Assembly (NCBI GenBank): GCA_002401945.1
Contig: NVUP01000015.1
Coordinates: forward strand, 37,042-42,166
Source of the DNA: Paracoccaceae bacterium
Lineage (GTDB): Bacteria > Pseudomonadota > Alphaproteobacteria > Rhodobacterales > Rhodobacteraceae
Direction of reading: 5' to 3'
DNA: 5,125 nucleotides
Under the pieces are notes generated by a model. The model was not told where the DNA came from. It did not search any database and worked only from the letters and a program-made list of their open reading frames with translations. Position 1 is the first letter of the stretch, and each line of letters begins with the position of its first letter. Below are positions 1-5,125 of the stretch, one piece after another. Both the position numbers and the translations under genes were made by a program.

Positions 1-176
1 GTATTGATCACGTGGCCAAACACCACGGTGCCGATCTGGCCTGGATCGACCCCTGAGCGCTGCATTGCCGCTTTGGAAACCACGGTTGCCAGATCAATCG
101 GCGTGGTATTGACTAGGGCACCACCAAAAGTTCCAATAGCAGTCCGCGCGCCGTCCAGAATGACGATATCTGTCAT
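1..176 (-). CDS. Acetyl-CoA acetyltransferase (thiolase), N-terminal fragment
   Basis: Only the first 58 codons are inside the window; the gene continues leftward off the edge, so it is partial at its 3' end. The translation begins MTDIVILDGARTAIGTFGG and ends near VVFGHVIN. This is the typical opening of the thiolase superfamily: the ARTxxGxFGG segment, then a P-(I/x)-DL helix start, then the GxVxxGxV strand. Known family role: condensation or thiolytic cleavage of acetoacetyl-CoA or 3-ketoacyl-CoA in the cytoplasm (AtoB, PhaA and BktB types). The catalytic Cys and His residues lie outside the window, so biosynthetic and degradative types cannot be told apart. The start is set by the Met opening this N-terminus and by a GAGGAG-like ribosome site 7-8 bases upstream (plus-strand 181-190). 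The gene diverges from the XRE-cupin regulator, suggesting control by it. Confidence 0.9.
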   Translation of the reverse strand, partial: MTDIVILDGARTAIGTFGGALVNTTPIDLATVVSKAAMQRSGVDPGQIGTVVFGHVIN

Positions 177-207
177 GATCTCTCTCCTCATAAATCCAGT
201 TGCGCCC

Positions 208-236
208 ATTATGCTGCCGCAGCATCGCCCTGTCTG
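208..236 (-). promoter_or_regulatory. Candidate sigma-70-type promoter for the thiolase gene
   Basis: Read on the minus strand, CAGACA (236-231) and CATAAT (213-208) lie exactly 17 bases apart. They match the -35 and -10 consensus at 4 of 6 and 5 of 6 positions. The expected transcript would start about 25 bases upstream of the thiolase ATG, leaving room for the ribosome site. A perfect inverted repeat overlaps the -10 and spacer. This rests on consensus matching only. Confidence 0.4.
211..225. promoter_or_regulatory. 15-base perfect inverted repeat, candidate operator
   Basis: ATGCTGC-C-GCAGCAT is a perfect inverted repeat with 7-base arms and a single central base. It lies between the divergent thiolase and XRE-cupin genes and overlaps the -10 and spacer of the candidate thiolase promoter. 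XRE-family regulators commonly bind short dyads next to their own genes. The inference is that the neighbouring regulator represses or controls the thiolase gene here. A looser CTGC-N3-GCAG (265-275) lies close to the regulator's own start and could be a second, weaker site. Confidence 0.45.
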
Positions 237-287
237 CCAGGACGTCCCGTCATTGACAAACCCCCTGCCAAGCAGCAGGACTCCGTT

Positions 288-854
288 ATGACGGAAAATA
301 CAGACGATATTCTGACACTGCTGCCCTCTCGCCTAAAAGAGGCCCGTCGCGCCCAGGGTTTGAGCCTCGAGGCGGTGGCCAACCTTTCGGGCGTGTCCCG
401 GTCCATGGTCAGCCAGATCGAGCGCGGCGAGAGCAGCCCCACCATCGCCACTCTGTGGAACCTGACCCGCGCTTTACAGGTGGATTTCGCCGGATTGCTT
501 GAGTCGAAAGATGCGCAGGATCACGTCGAAGTGCTACGCGCAAACGACGTGCCCAAAATCGAGAACATGGGCCAGGGTTGTCGCATTCGGATCTTGTCAC
601 CGCCCGAGGACGCCGGAGGGCACGAGGTCTATGACATCCGGTTCGACAAAGGCGGCGCATTGAACAGCCAGCCACACACGCGCGGCACCCTGGAACAATT
701 AACTGTTCTGAAAGGCGAGGTTGCGGTGGTGTCCGGAAAAGCTGAAACGCAATTGCAGGTCGGCGACACCGCGCGGTATGCGGCGGATGTGGTGCATTCG
801 ATCACTGCCCCCAAAGGGCCGGCGCGGGTGTTTTTGATCGTGAAGAATGCGTGA
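288..854 (+). CDS. XRE-family transcriptional regulator with C-terminal cupin domain
   Basis: This complete 188-residue protein has the standard length and two-domain order of the XRE-cupin (SutR/PuuR-like) family. Residues about 12-72 form a lambda-repressor-like helix-turn-helix: LKEARRAQGLSLEAVA, then the recognition helix SRSMVSQIERGESSPTIATL. Residues about 110-186 form a cupin (RmlC-like) beta barrel. Its first motif has H130 and E136 (PHTRGTLEQ) and its second has GDTARYAADVVH with H170. The usual HxH pair is reduced to one His in motif 1, so metal binding is uncertain and the barrel may bind a small effector instead. AGGA at 277-280 sits 7 bases before the ATG. The gene diverges from the thiolase gene with a dyad between them, so thiolase and self regulation are likely targets. 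The effector is unknown. It converges on the next gene with a gap of 19 bases. Confidence 0.95.
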   Translation: MTENTDDILTLLPSRLKEARRAQGLSLEAVANLSGVSRSMVSQIERGESSPTIATLWNLTRALQVDFAGLLESKDAQDHVEVLRANDVPKIENMGQGCRIRILSPPEDAGGHEVYDIRFDKGGALNSQPHTRGTLEQLTVLKGEVAVVSGKAETQLQVGDTARYAADVVHSITAPKGPARVFLIVKNA

Positions 855-873
855 GTCTGCGCCGACTTCGGCT

Positions 874-1239
874 CTAATTACCTAATGGCCATGACGACAG
901 TTTTTTATCGACTTTCTTCAGCGAAAACGATTCCTGCGCCTCATCCAATTGAACAAAATCTCCAACTTTGAACTGCTTGACGCAATCTAAATAGTGCCGA
1001 GCAAAGTCCAAGTAAGGTTCCTGTTCGATGCCCACGACAACACCGTTGGTCGTCAGTTTTTCCAAAATATCTTTCGGAGTAATCTCCCTGCCGGTATATA
1101 CTAGTGCGGCAATATGGCAAACGTCCCCCTTTGGAACCGCCACCAAACAGGGCTCAGGGCGAAAAACAGGTAATGCAAAGGCCCTGCCCTTGGTAATCTT
1201 GCCGTTGACCACTGGAACGAGTGCTTTTTTTGTTGTCAT
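874..1239 (-). CDS. Hypothetical protein, about 121 residues, AT-rich gene
   Basis: I do not recognise this protein. From the ATG at 1239 it starts MTTKKALVPVVNGKITKG and is about 121 residues long. An in-frame ATG at 1245 would add two residues, but the AGAGA purine run directly abuts that ATG, while it lies six bases before the one at 1239; the later start is therefore preferred. The N-terminus is basic; a central part carries two Cys ten residues apart (PEPCLVAVPKGDVC); the C-terminus is lysine-rich and ends WPLGN. There is no signal peptide, membrane segment or obvious motif, so it is probably a small cytoplasmic protein with alternating beta and alpha structure. The coding DNA is clearly AT-richer than its neighbours (about 47% GC for 901-1200), which suggests recent acquisition or weak codon selection. 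It lies downstream of the GAF gene on the same strand and converges on the XRE-cupin gene. Confidence 0.6.
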   Translation of the reverse strand: MTTKKALVPVVNGKITKGRAFALPVFRPEPCLVAVPKGDVCHIAALVYTGREITPKDILEKLTTNGVVVGIEQEPYLDFARHYLDCVKQFKVGDFVQLDEAQESFSLKKVDKKLSSWPLGN

Positions 1240-1343
1240 TACCATTCTCTAAAAACGCTCTTTTTAACACCGCAGACACATAAGATAGCACATCCTTTAC
1301 GGAGGTAGAGCGCTGCCGCCCGGTCTGTCACTGTGCCACTCTC

Positions 1344-1838
1344 TTATGATAACCCCTGCGCCACACATAGCGCGGCTAGGGACGGCAGAGTTAGCAACTC
1401 CTTGGTCCGCGCCACACGATCTTCGGTGTAATAGGCCTCTTCGTGCAGAATATTTACAGTCGCCACCAGAGTTCCGGCAATCACGATGGGCAGGTTGATC
1501 ACGGACTGACAGCCCAGAGAATTGATCAGCTCATAATCCGGGAACACCTCGGCGATCTCTTCAATCGTATTGGCCACAAAACACTCATGCTGGTCGTGAA
1601 CAATGGCAAACCAGCTGTTGCGGGTGATCGGTTTGGTGCCAGAGGTCGGATAGTTGACCGGGTCACTGGTATAGCTTCGCTGCGCCAGCTCGGTGGTCAT
1701 ATCCACCGTCATCACCGTGAACAGCTTGGCCCCGACCACGGTTTGCGTCAGATCACATAGCGCATCATAGGCTTGGTCTGGCGTCGTGGCATCAGACAGA
1801 GCATTTTCGAACTGAACCTGGGCAGTTGCTTTGATCAT
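1344..1838 (-). CDS. Small GAF-domain protein
   Basis: This 164-residue protein is essentially one GAF domain. The N-terminal helix covers residues 1-35 (ending LCDLTQTVVGAKLFTVMTVD). The core is at about 36-145, with the typical late GAF signature SVINLPIVIAGTLVATVNILHE followed by YYTEDRV, and there is a C-terminal helix. GAF domains bind small ligands such as cyclic nucleotides, tetrapyrroles or metabolites, or act as redox sensors. No output domain (HTH, kinase, GGDEF) is attached, so the role is unknown. Cys at about residues 28, 86, 110 and 158 do not show the cysteine spacing I associate with free-methionine-R-sulfoxide reductase (a GAF enzyme of similar length), so that activity is not claimed. 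The start is supported by GGAG (1849-1846) seven bases upstream. The gene diverges from kbl across a region with tandem dyads and may share its control. Confidence 0.85.
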   Translation of the reverse strand: MIKATAQVQFENALSDATTPDQAYDALCDLTQTVVGAKLFTVMTVDMTTELAQRSYTSDPVNYPTSGTKPITRNSWFAIVHDQHECFVANTIEEIAEVFPDYELINSLGCQSVINLPIVIAGTLVATVNILHEEAYYTEDRVARTKELLTLPSLAALCVAQGLS

Positions 1839-1926
1839 TCAGTCTCTCCAAGGAAATTTTGGCCACCATTGCTGCGATGTAGAGCGTGTTCAAGGGCATT
1901 TTCGCGCCATCATAAAATCCATCTTT

Positions 1927-1942
1927 ACGGAATTTTTTCCGT
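1927..1942. promoter_or_regulatory. Upstream dyad of the kbl control region (ACGGAA-N4-TTCCGT)
   Basis: This is a perfect inverted repeat with 6-base arms and a TTTT centre. It contains the shared CGGA-N6-TCCG core at 1928-1941. It abuts a CATAAT hexamer (1943-1948) that could serve as a -10 box toward kbl. On the other strand it lies just upstream of TATGAT (1914-1909), a possible -10 for the GAF gene. Binding here could affect both divergent genes. Confidence 0.5.
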
Positions 1943-1983
1943 CATAATGAAATCCTCTATTTCGGAAATGCATCCGTTATGCT
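1943..1983 (+). promoter_or_regulatory. Possible -10 elements for the kbl-tdh operon
   Basis: Two -10-like hexamers point toward kbl: CATAAT (1943-1948, 5 of 6 matches) and TATGCT (1978-1983, 4 of 6). Neither has a recognisable TTGACA-like -35 at 16-18 bases, so the promoter may need an activator bound at the dyads. Which hexamer is used cannot be decided from sequence. The AAAGGAG ribosome site for kbl follows at 1997-2003. Confidence 0.3.
1963..1976. promoter_or_regulatory. Downstream dyad of the kbl control region (CGGA-N6-TCCG)
   Basis: This has the same CGGA-N6-TCCG architecture as the upstream dyad, exactly 35 bases further toward kbl. The left arm also belongs to an 11-base palindrome ATTTCGGAAAT (1959-1969). 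It is immediately followed by TATGCT (1978-1983), a possible -10 box. Occupancy here would be expected to cover the promoter or the start of the leader. Confidence 0.5.
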
Positions 1984-2010
1984 AGACAGGCGACTCAAAG
2001 GAGCCCTGCC

Positions 2011-3198
2011 ATGTCCCAAGCCTTTCTCAGTGATATCACCAATACTCTGCAACAGATCGAAGCTGAGGGGCTGACCAAGCGGGAGCGAATGATCACCTCG
2101 CCTCAGGGCGGCGAGATTACCGTGGGCGGACATCAGGTGATCAACCTGTGCGCCAACAACTATCTGGGATTGGCCAACCATCCCGATCTGATCGCGGCTG
2201 CCAGTGCCGCAATGGAGCCCAAGGGTTTTGGCATGGCCTCGGTGCGGTTCATTTGCGGCACTCAAGACATTCATCGTGAATTGGAACAGAAGCTGGCCAA
2301 GTTCTTGAACAAGGATGATTCGATCCTGTTTGCTGCCTGCTTTGACGCCAATGGCGGGGTGTTCGAACCGTTGCTGGGGCCTGAGGACGCGATTATCTCG
2401 GACAGCCTGAACCATGCCTCGATCATCGACGGTATCCGGCTGTGCAAGGCCAAGCGCTATCGCTATCTGAACAGCGACATGAATGATCTGGAGGCCTGGT
2501 TGAAACAGGCCCGCGAGGACGGCGCCCGGCACATCATGATCGCCACCGATGGGGTGTTCTCGATGGATGGCACTCTGGCCAAGCTGCCCGAGATCCGGGC
2601 ACTGGCGGATAAATACGATGCTGTGGTGATGGTCGACGACTGTCATGCCACCGGATTTATGGGGCCTAATGGCGCTGGCACGCCGGATCATTTTGGCGTT
2701 GACGTTGATATTCTGACGGGAACTTTGGGCAAGGCACTGGGGGGGGCAATTGGCGGTTACATCGCCGGGCCGCAGCCAGTCATCGACCTGCTGCGGCAGC
2801 GGGCGCGACCCTATCTGTTCTCCAATTCGCTGCCGCCTTCCATCGTTGCTGCGGGGATTGAGGCCATCCGATTGGTCGAACAGGGCGCGGAACTGCGGGC
2901 ACAGTTGTTTGAGAACACCCAGTTCTGGCGGGCGGGTCTGGATGCGCTAGGTTATGACCTGCTGCCGGGTGAACATCCGATTGTCCCCATCATGCTTGGC
3001 GAGGCGCAACTGGCGCAGGACATGGCGACGCGGTTGTTTGACGAAGGCGTCTTTGTCTCTGGGTTCTTCTTCCCGGTGGTGCCGCGTGGGCAGGCGCGGA
3101 TCAGAACGCAGATGAACGCAGCCCTTACGCGGGATGAATTGGAACGTGCGCTGACTGCCTTTGGCAAGGCGGGCAAAGATCTGGGGATCATCTCATGA
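2011..3198 (+). CDS. kbl: 2-amino-3-ketobutyrate CoA ligase (glycine C-acetyltransferase)
   Basis: This PLP enzyme cleaves 2-amino-3-ketobutyrate with CoA into glycine and acetyl-CoA, the second step of the threonine dehydrogenase pathway, in the cytoplasm. The 395-residue protein is close to E. coli Kbl (398) and is collinear with the alpha-oxoamine synthase family. The Schiff-base lysine is K241 in GTLGKALGG. The PLP pyridine-nitrogen aspartate and nearby histidine are D209 and H212 in VDDCHATG. H135 in [10 protein letters not shown] should stack on the cofactor ring. CFDANGG near residues 110-116 and the [10 protein letters not shown] segment near the N-terminus are typical. The start is set by AAAGGAG seven bases upstream and by good N-terminal agreement with Kbl. 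It is the first gene of an operon with tdh, overlapping it by 4 bases. The duplicated dyads upstream are the likely control region. All key residues are intact. Confidence 0.98.
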   Translation: MSQAFLSDITNTLQQIEAEGLTKRERMITSPQGGEITVGGHQVINLCANNYLGLANHPDLIAAASAAMEPKGFGMASVRFICGTQDIHRELEQKLAKFLNKDDSILFAACFDANGGVFEPLLGPEDAIISDSLNHASIIDGIRLCKAKRYRYLNSDMNDLEAWLKQAREDGARHIMIATDGVFSMDGTLAKLPEIRALADKYDAVVMVDDCHATGFMGPNGAGTPDHFGVDVDILTGTLGKALGGAIGGYIAGPQPVIDLLRQRARPYLFSNSLPPSIVAAGIEAIRLVEQGAELRAQLFENTQFWRAGLDALGYDLLPGEHPIVPIMLGEAQLAQDMATRLFDEGVFVSGFFFPVVPRGQARIRTQMNAALTRDELERALTAFGKAGKDLGIIS

Positions 3199-4253
3199 GC
3201 AAGCCAAACACCATGATTGCGCTGGAAAAATCCTTTCCTCAGGAAGGGCTGTGGATGACCCGAGCGCCAGTTCCCGAGATTGGCCCCGACGACGTTCTGA
3301 TCAAGATCAAAAAGACCGGCATCTGCGGCACGGATGTGCATATCTGGAACTGGGATGCCTGGGCCGCAAAAACGGTGCCGGTGCCGCTGATCACCGGTCA
3401 CGAGTTTGCCGGCAAGATTGTCGAACTGGGCCGCAATGTAACCGGCCTGGAGATCGGGCAGCGCTGCTCCGGCGAGGGGCATCTGATCGGCCACCAATCG
3501 CGCCAATCACGGGCTGGCAAGTTTCATCTGGACCCGGAAACCCGTGGCATCGGGGTCAACGTTCAGGGAGCTTTTGCGCAGTACCTGCGGCTGCCTGCAT
3601 TTAACGTGGTGCCGCTGCCGGATGATATTTCGGACGACATTGGGGCTATTCTGGACCCCTTGGGCAATGCGGTGCACACGGCGCTGAGCTTTGACCTAGT
3701 GGGCGAGGACGTACTGATCACTGGGGCCGGACCAATTGGCATCATGGCTGCCGCGGTGGCCCGGCATGCGGGCGCGCGCCATGTAGCCATCACCGATGTG
3801 AATCCCGAACGGTTGGCGCTGGCCGAAAAAGTGGCCAACGTGCGACCTGTCAACGTCACCAAAGAAGATCTGAACGATGTTATTGCCGAGTTGGGCATGT
3901 CCCAGGGGTTTGACGTTGGATTGGAAATGTCAGGCAATCAGGCGGCGCTGGATCAGATGATCGAGGCAATGGTGATGGGCGGCCATATCGCGTTGCTGGG
4001 CATTCCTCCGGGCAAATCGCCAGTGGATTGGAGCCGTATTGTGTTCAAGGCGATCACCCTCAAAGGTGTCTACGGTCGGGAGATTTTCGAGACCTGGTAC
4101 AAGATGATCGCAATGCTGCAGAACGGATTGGATGTCAGCGCTGTGATCACCCACCGATTTGATGTGGACGATTTTCAGCAAGGATTTGCCGAGATGAAAT
4201 CCGGAAAAAGTGGCAAGGTTGTTTTGGATTGGACAAAGGCAACCCAAGGATGA
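3195..4253 (+). CDS. tdh: L-threonine 3-dehydrogenase
   Basis: This zinc-dependent medium-chain dehydrogenase oxidises L-threonine to 2-amino-3-ketobutyrate with NAD+, feeding Kbl. The protein has 352 residues against 341 in E. coli. Catalytic zinc ligands C44 (GICGTDVH) and H69/E70 (TGHEF) are present. The Rossmann fold has GAGPIG at 177-182 and the NAD-ribose aspartate D201 (ITDVN). [17 protein letters not shown] and [12 protein letters not shown] match the family closely. The chosen ATG overlaps the kbl stop (ATGA) and has a GGGGA ribosome site about 8 bases upstream, implying translational coupling. The E. coli start aligns with Met7 (3213), which has no clear ribosome site, so the longer form is preferred. 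Oddity: the four structural-zinc cysteines of the family are replaced by G99, S102, S105 and D113 with no change of loop length. The enzyme should still be active, since catalytic residues are kept. Confidence 0.98.
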   Translation: MSKPNTMIALEKSFPQEGLWMTRAPVPEIGPDDVLIKIKKTGICGTDVHIWNWDAWAAKTVPVPLITGHEFAGKIVELGRNVTGLEIGQRCSGEGHLIGHQSRQSRAGKFHLDPETRGIGVNVQGAFAQYLRLPAFNVVPLPDDISDDIGAILDPLGNAVHTALSFDLVGEDVLITGAGPIGIMAAAVARHAGARHVAITDVNPERLALAEKVANVRPVNVTKEDLNDVIAELGMSQGFDVGLEMSGNQAALDQMIEAMVMGGHIALLGIPPGKSPVDWSRIVFKAITLKGVYGREIFETWYKMIAMLQNGLDVSAVITHRFDVDDFQQGFAEMKSGKSGKVVLDWTKATQG

Positions 4254-4437
4254 TACGGTGGCAATACCAAGATTCAACATGAATTGAAGTTGTGGCTGAG
4301 GGCAGAAAAAACCTTCTGTGGAACCAGAAAGCCCAAACAATTACGCTCAAAAATAACAAGCCTCCAGCCACCAGAGCTTTGTATCATGATTGGCCGCCAA
4401 CTTCTTTTGAATTTCGGCCATATCGTGCGTTATTCGC
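4254..4437. other. Gene-free stretch between convergent tdh and metallophosphatase, weak hairpins only
   Basis: No convincing gene is seen; small open frames here lack family features and overlap the phosphatase in antisense. The stretch is AT-richer than the genes (25 G+C in the 60 bases from 4261). It contains CAGAA (4303-4307), TTCTG (4314-4318) and CAGAA (4325-4329), whose middle element can pair with either flank, and TGGCCG (4391-4396) with CGGCCA (4415-4420), a 6-base stem with an 18-base loop. None is followed by a U-run on either strand, so no canonical terminator is called. Transcripts from both sides must end here somehow, perhaps by Rho. Confidence 0.4.
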
Positions 4438-5125
4438 TCATCTTGGCAAAAGCGCAACACGCCCCGTATCGGTAAGAACCCAGGCTTGGCGGCCTTCGAA
4501 CACTGCGGCAGTCAGCGGGCGGCCATAGCCGGCACCCGAATCCAAATTGACCCGATTGCCGTGATGTTCGGGCTGTTGCACCTGGGTGTGGCCATGCACA
4601 ACCAGCCAGGGATGTGGGTCGGGGTATCTTAGGAACTCCTGCCGAATCCAGACGTTGTCATCCTCGCTTTGATCCGCCAGCGCGATGCCCGGGCGGATAC
4701 CGGCGTGGACAAACAGCAACTCGCCCTCTTGGTGATGACTGGGCAGAGAGGCAAGGAAATCCAGATGCGGTTGCGGCACCGCAGCGCTAGCACGGGCATG
4801 AACCCCGTTGGTGCGGTCGCCCTCAACAACCTCGACACCGTACGAGGCCAGAGTCTCAACCCCGCCGATGCGCGGATGCAGCCAATGAAACCCTACCAAC
4901 AGCTGTGAATCGGTGCGCGGATAATCCTCCAGAAACATCGAGAACATCCGGTCGTGGTTGCCCATCAAGGTGACCCAATTGCGGCCTTCGGCCTGGCCTT
5001 GCTGCAGTAGCTCGATCACACCACGGCTGTCGGGGCCGCGGTCGGTGTAATCGCCAAGGAAAACGATGCGGGCATCAGGACCGCCATCCGCCTCGATGCG
5101 CTGCAACGCCGCCTCCAGCATCTCG
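4438..5125 (-). CDS. PPP-family metallophosphatase (serine/threonine phosphatase or ApaH-like), 5'-truncated
   Basis: The frame stays open across the right edge, so the true start lies beyond the window; the Met at 5121 is internal, judging by the missing first motif. The visible part of about 229 residues carries the calcineurin-like metallophosphoesterase motifs in order: GDYTDRG (5055-5035), GNHD (4962-4951), the metal-ligand histidine in VHAGIRPG (His at 4707-4705), and VHGHTQ (4599-4582), followed by NLDSGAGYGRPLTAAVFEG. The initial GDxHG motif should lie just outside. Known members dephosphorylate phosphoproteins or hydrolyse diadenosine tetraphosphate using two metal ions in the cytoplasm; the sequence alone does not choose between them. 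The expected full size of about 240-250 residues fits bacterial PrpE-type phosphatases. It converges on tdh and has no obvious functional link to threonine breakdown. Confidence 0.93.
   Translation of the reverse strand, partial: EMLEAALQRIEADGGPDARIVFLGDYTDRGPDSRGVIELLQQGQAEGRNWVTLMGNHDRMFSMFLEDYPRTDSQLLVGFHWLHPRIGGVETLASYGVEVVEGDRTNGVHARASAAVPQPHLDFLASLPSHHQEGELLFVHAGIRPGIALADQSEDDNVWIRQEFLRYPDPHPWLVVHGHTQVQQPEHHGNRVNLDSGAGYGRPLTAAVFEGRQAWVLTDTGRVALLPR

Larger units (their letters stand above)
1910..1977. repeat. Two tandem imperfect ~35-base repeats upstream of kbl
   Basis: Copy 1 (about 1910-1942) and copy 2 (about 1942-1977) share, in order, TCATAA, AATCC, a T-rich step, CGGAA and TCCGT. 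AATCC, CGGAA and TCCGT recur at an offset of exactly 35 bases. TCATAA recurs at 32 because copy 2 has three extra bases after it. Over the 21-base core (1925-1945 against 1960-1980), 15 positions match. The array lies in the divergent GAF/kbl intergenic region and each unit contains an inverted repeat, so it looks like a duplicated regulator-binding site rather than a random repeat. Confidence 0.65.

Noticed and set aside
253..258. Perfect TTGACA that could be a -35 box for the XRE-cupin gene
   Set aside because: A -10 at normal spacing would fall at about 276-281 (CAGGAC, poor match) and would overlap the ribosome site just before the ATG at 288.
4..291. 95-codon plus-strand frame at the left edge
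   Set aside because: It is antisense to the thiolase N-terminus, which matches its family closely; the rest crosses the divergent promoter region.
861..872. GCCG-ACTT-CGGC hairpin between the convergent regulator and orphan gene
   Set aside because: The stem is only four base pairs and no T-run follows on either strand, so a terminator call is not supported.
1909..1914. TATGAT on the minus strand as a -10 box for the GAF gene
   Set aside because: It matches 5 of 6 consensus bases, but the -35 position is an A-run with no resemblance to TTGACA, so it is mentioned only as a possibility and not annotated.
1957..2691. Long 244-codon open frame on the minus strand
   Set aside because: It lies wholly antisense to kbl, whose PLP residues and full-length family match are unambiguous; the translation shows no family motif and is a high-GC shadow.
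3161..3604. 147-codon plus-strand frame overlapping the end of kbl and start of tdh
   Set aside because: It is out of frame with two well-supported genes and has no recognisable features.
4292..4528. Small plus-strand frames after tdh that might be a short gene
   Set aside because: No good ribosome site or family resemblance, and their ends run antisense into the phosphatase coding region.

Overview
The window looks like chromosomal DNA of an alphaproteobacterium, most likely a marine Rhodobacterales (Roseobacter-type) species. This is inferred from protein style (the Kbl and Tdh sequences, a cysteine-free Tdh lobe, an XRE-cupin regulator beside a thiolase) and moderate-to-high GC: about 58% in three sampled 60-base rows of kbl. 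No species is claimed.

Left part (1-854): the first 58 codons of an acetyl-CoA acetyltransferase (thiolase) run leftward off the window edge. They diverge from a complete XRE-cupin transcriptional regulator across a 111-base intergenic region. That region holds a plausible leftward promoter overlapped by a perfect 15-base inverted repeat, a good candidate operator for the divergent regulator.

Middle part (874-1838): two leftward genes. The first transcribed is a small GAF-domain protein. Below it, after about 100 bases, is an unrecognised protein of about 121 residues encoded in AT-richer DNA (140 G+C in bases 901-1200, about 47%).

Right part (1839-4253): a two-gene threonine catabolic operon, kbl-tdh, overlapping by 4 bases (ATGA). 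Tdh oxidises L-threonine to 2-amino-3-ketobutyrate with NAD+, and Kbl cleaves that with CoA into glycine and acetyl-CoA. The 172-base region shared with the divergent GAF gene carries two tandem, about 35-base imperfect repeats. Each contains a CGGA-N6-TCCG dyad just upstream of kbl, and this is the most interesting regulatory signal in the window. Tdh keeps its catalytic zinc and NAD residues but has lost all four cysteines of the structural zinc site.

Far right (4254-5125): a 184-base gene-free stretch with only weak hairpins, then a leftward, 5'-truncated PPP-type metallophosphatase that converges on tdh.

No mobile element, CRISPR array, tRNA, rRNA or obviously novel multi-gene system is visible. 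The window is mostly ordinary metabolism with some unusual local detail.
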